A stretch of DNA of 15,943 nt from Kiritimatiellia bacterium (GTDB taxonomy: Bacteria; Verrucomicrobiota; Kiritimatiellia; RFP12; UBA1067): contig JAGBFY010000550.1 in assembly GCA_017936245.1 (NCBI GenBank), forward strand, positions 1 through 15,943, written 5' to 3'. The notes beneath the pieces were generated by a model. That model did no database searches. It saw only the letters and a program-made list of their open reading frames with translations, and was not told the DNA's origin. Made by a program: the position numbers and the translations under genes. This document shows, piece by piece, positions 15,452 through 15,943 of the stretch (the first letter of the stretch is position 1; every line of letters starts with the position of its first letter).

Positions 15452-15504
15452 CCGCTAAAGCCGAAGTAGTAATAAAAGCGCGTAAACTCGAAACGGTTGT
15501 TCAT
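15427..15504 (-). CDS. Phe/Tyr-rich leader peptide of the aro operon
   Basis: A 25-codon frame with ATG at 15504, TGA at 15427-15429 and AGGA (15514-15517) nine bases upstream. It encodes six Phe and four Tyr and no Trp, with the dense core FEFTRFYYYFGF at residues 5-16. Its only apparent job is to be translated: ribosomes short of charged Phe or Tyr tRNA would stall in the core. The stalled ribosome covers the arm at 15460-15466, freeing 15443-15451 for the antiterminator. It begins about 20 bases after the predicted transcription start. The logic is that of enterobacterial pheL and trpL. The composition together with the matching RNA folds makes chance unlikely. Confidence 0.88.
   Translation of the reverse strand: MNNRFEFTRFYYYFGFSGRSGFAYA
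15446..15466 (-). promoter_or_regulatory. 1:2 hairpin of the attenuator
   Basis: CTTCGGC (15466-15460) pairs with GCCGGAG (15452-15446), seven pairs including one G-U, with a 7-base loop. The first arm begins at the last base of the third Tyr codon. When no ribosome is stalled, this fold sequesters segment 2 and leaves segment 3 free to form the terminator. Confidence 0.7.
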
Positions 15505-15529
15505 ACCTTGTTTTCCTAAAACGCCGGGG

Positions 15530-15572
15530 ATTATATCACAACCCATTTTCAATTGCAATCCCATTTTTTTTT
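15530..15572 (-). promoter_or_regulatory. Promoter of the aro operon
   Basis: TTGCAA (15558-15553) and TATAAT (15535-15530) are 17 bases apart on the minus strand; TG at 15538-15537 gives an extended -10. A run of nine A (15572-15564) just upstream resembles an UP element. Transcription should start near 15522-15524, about 20 bases before the leader ATG. Confidence 0.75.
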
Positions 15573-15815
15573 AGGCTTGCGTCGGATGCCAGAGACTGTA
15601 GTTTTTCATAAAGCCCAGAAGAGTAAACATAAATTAGTCAGTTTTGTGCTGAGAATCTCCGTTTGAGGCTATAAAGCTGCTACCCAATCTCTGTTTTTGG
15701 GTTTCACCCAATGGATGATAATTGAAAACCGGGATTACCTTCTCTCACCCCGAGCATCTCCCGCCAACCGCCACCAACAGCCGCTGTTCCCACGCAACTT
15801 TCGTCTGTTTGGTAA
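15573..15815. other. Non-coding stretch upstream of the aro promoter
   Basis: I see no supported gene. A 77-codon minus-strand frame covering 15704-15937 has low-complexity Arg/Val/Pro content and no ribosome site, and a 19-codon frame ending at 15573 (MFTLLGFMKNYSLWHPTQA) lacks a ribosome site. The only structure noted is ACCCAAT twice (15682-15688, 15706-15712) with TTGGGT between (15697-15702), allowing two alternative hairpins. There is no U-run after either. Confidence 0.4.
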
Positions 15816-15818
15816 TGT

Positions 15819-15943
15819 ATCCGCGTTCTTTTTTTAAGAGCAACTATAGGGGTTGAAAGTCTGACGCGGATTGGAGTATGATACGGAACAGCAGGTGCCA
15901 GGTTAACACTTGCTGAACGTATGGGAGACGCTCGCACGGTGCG
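15819..15943. ncRNA. Unidentified structured element, runs off the window edge
   Basis: Dense self-complementarity in 125 bases: ATCCGCGT/ACGCGGAT (15819-15826/15864-15871, perfect 8 bp); ATACG/CGTAT (15881-15885/15918-15922) enclosing AGCAGGTG/CACTTGCT (15890-15897/15907-15914, one wobble) with a 9-base loop; GAG-acg-CTC (15925-15933); and CGCAC-g-GTGCG at the edge (15933-15943). The plus-strand text around ATACGGAACAG loosely recalls group II intron domain I, but I cannot establish this or the strand. It may be part of an intron, a mobile-element RNA or another structured RNA whose remainder lies outside. Confidence 0.3.

Noticed and set aside
14407..15519. A 370-codon plus-strand open frame spanning aroF and its leader
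   Set aside because: It is antisense to DAHP synthase and runs through the attenuator; the minus strand explains both fully.
15682..15712. Hairpin TTGGGT-ttc-ACCCAA as a terminator
   Set aside because: It has only 6 bp with a 3-base loop and no U-run following on either strand.
15704..15937. A 77-codon minus-strand open frame
   Set aside because: There is no ribosome site or recognisable motif, and it overlaps the hairpin cluster; coding seems less likely than structured RNA or spacer.

Overview
The window reads as a chromosomal stretch of a Gram-negative, heterotrophic bacterium with moderately GC-rich DNA. My best guess is the PVC group, perhaps Kiritimatiellota. This rests on overall protein character (a secreted GH2 glycosidase, a Tat-exported sulfide:quinone-reductase-like flavoprotein, Clostridium-like aromatic enzymes) and is not secure. 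I see no integrase, transposase, tRNA, rRNA or CRISPR array.

Layout. At the left edge (1-413, minus) is the start of a PSP1/RicT-family gene. It diverges from a Tat-exported FAD oxidoreductase (529-1860, plus), which converges on a secreted GH2 glycosidase (1901-3850, minus). Next, all on minus, are a phosphofructokinase (4123-5475) with a small membrane protein upstream (5496-6038), an RlmI-type rRNA methyltransferase (6073-7287) and formate-tetrahydrofolate ligase (7307-9073) with its own promoter and a structured leader. From 15306 down to 9241 lies a tight six-gene operon: aroF, pheA, aroB, aroA, aroC, tyrA. It carries five enzyme types of the shikimate trunk and both terminal branches to Phe and Tyr; aroD/Q, aroE and aroK are not here.

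The main discovery is upstream of aroF. A good promoter (15530-15558) drives a 25-residue leader peptide (15427-15504) with 6 Phe and 4 Tyr and no Trp. It is followed by three mutually exclusive RNA pairings: a 1:2 hairpin, a 9-bp 2:3 antiterminator, and a 3:4 intrinsic terminator with a U-run. This is a complete transcription attenuator of trpL/pheL logic sensing Phe and Tyr charging for the whole operon.

Other points worth attention are a one-base frameshift splitting the chorismate mutase domain of the pheA P-protein, an EPSP synthase shortened at two internal places, a shared extended -10 motif (TGnTATaAT) in all six promoters I can place, one gene whose ATG sits where transcription should begin (leaderless), and a densely structured, unidentified element running off the right edge (15819-15943).
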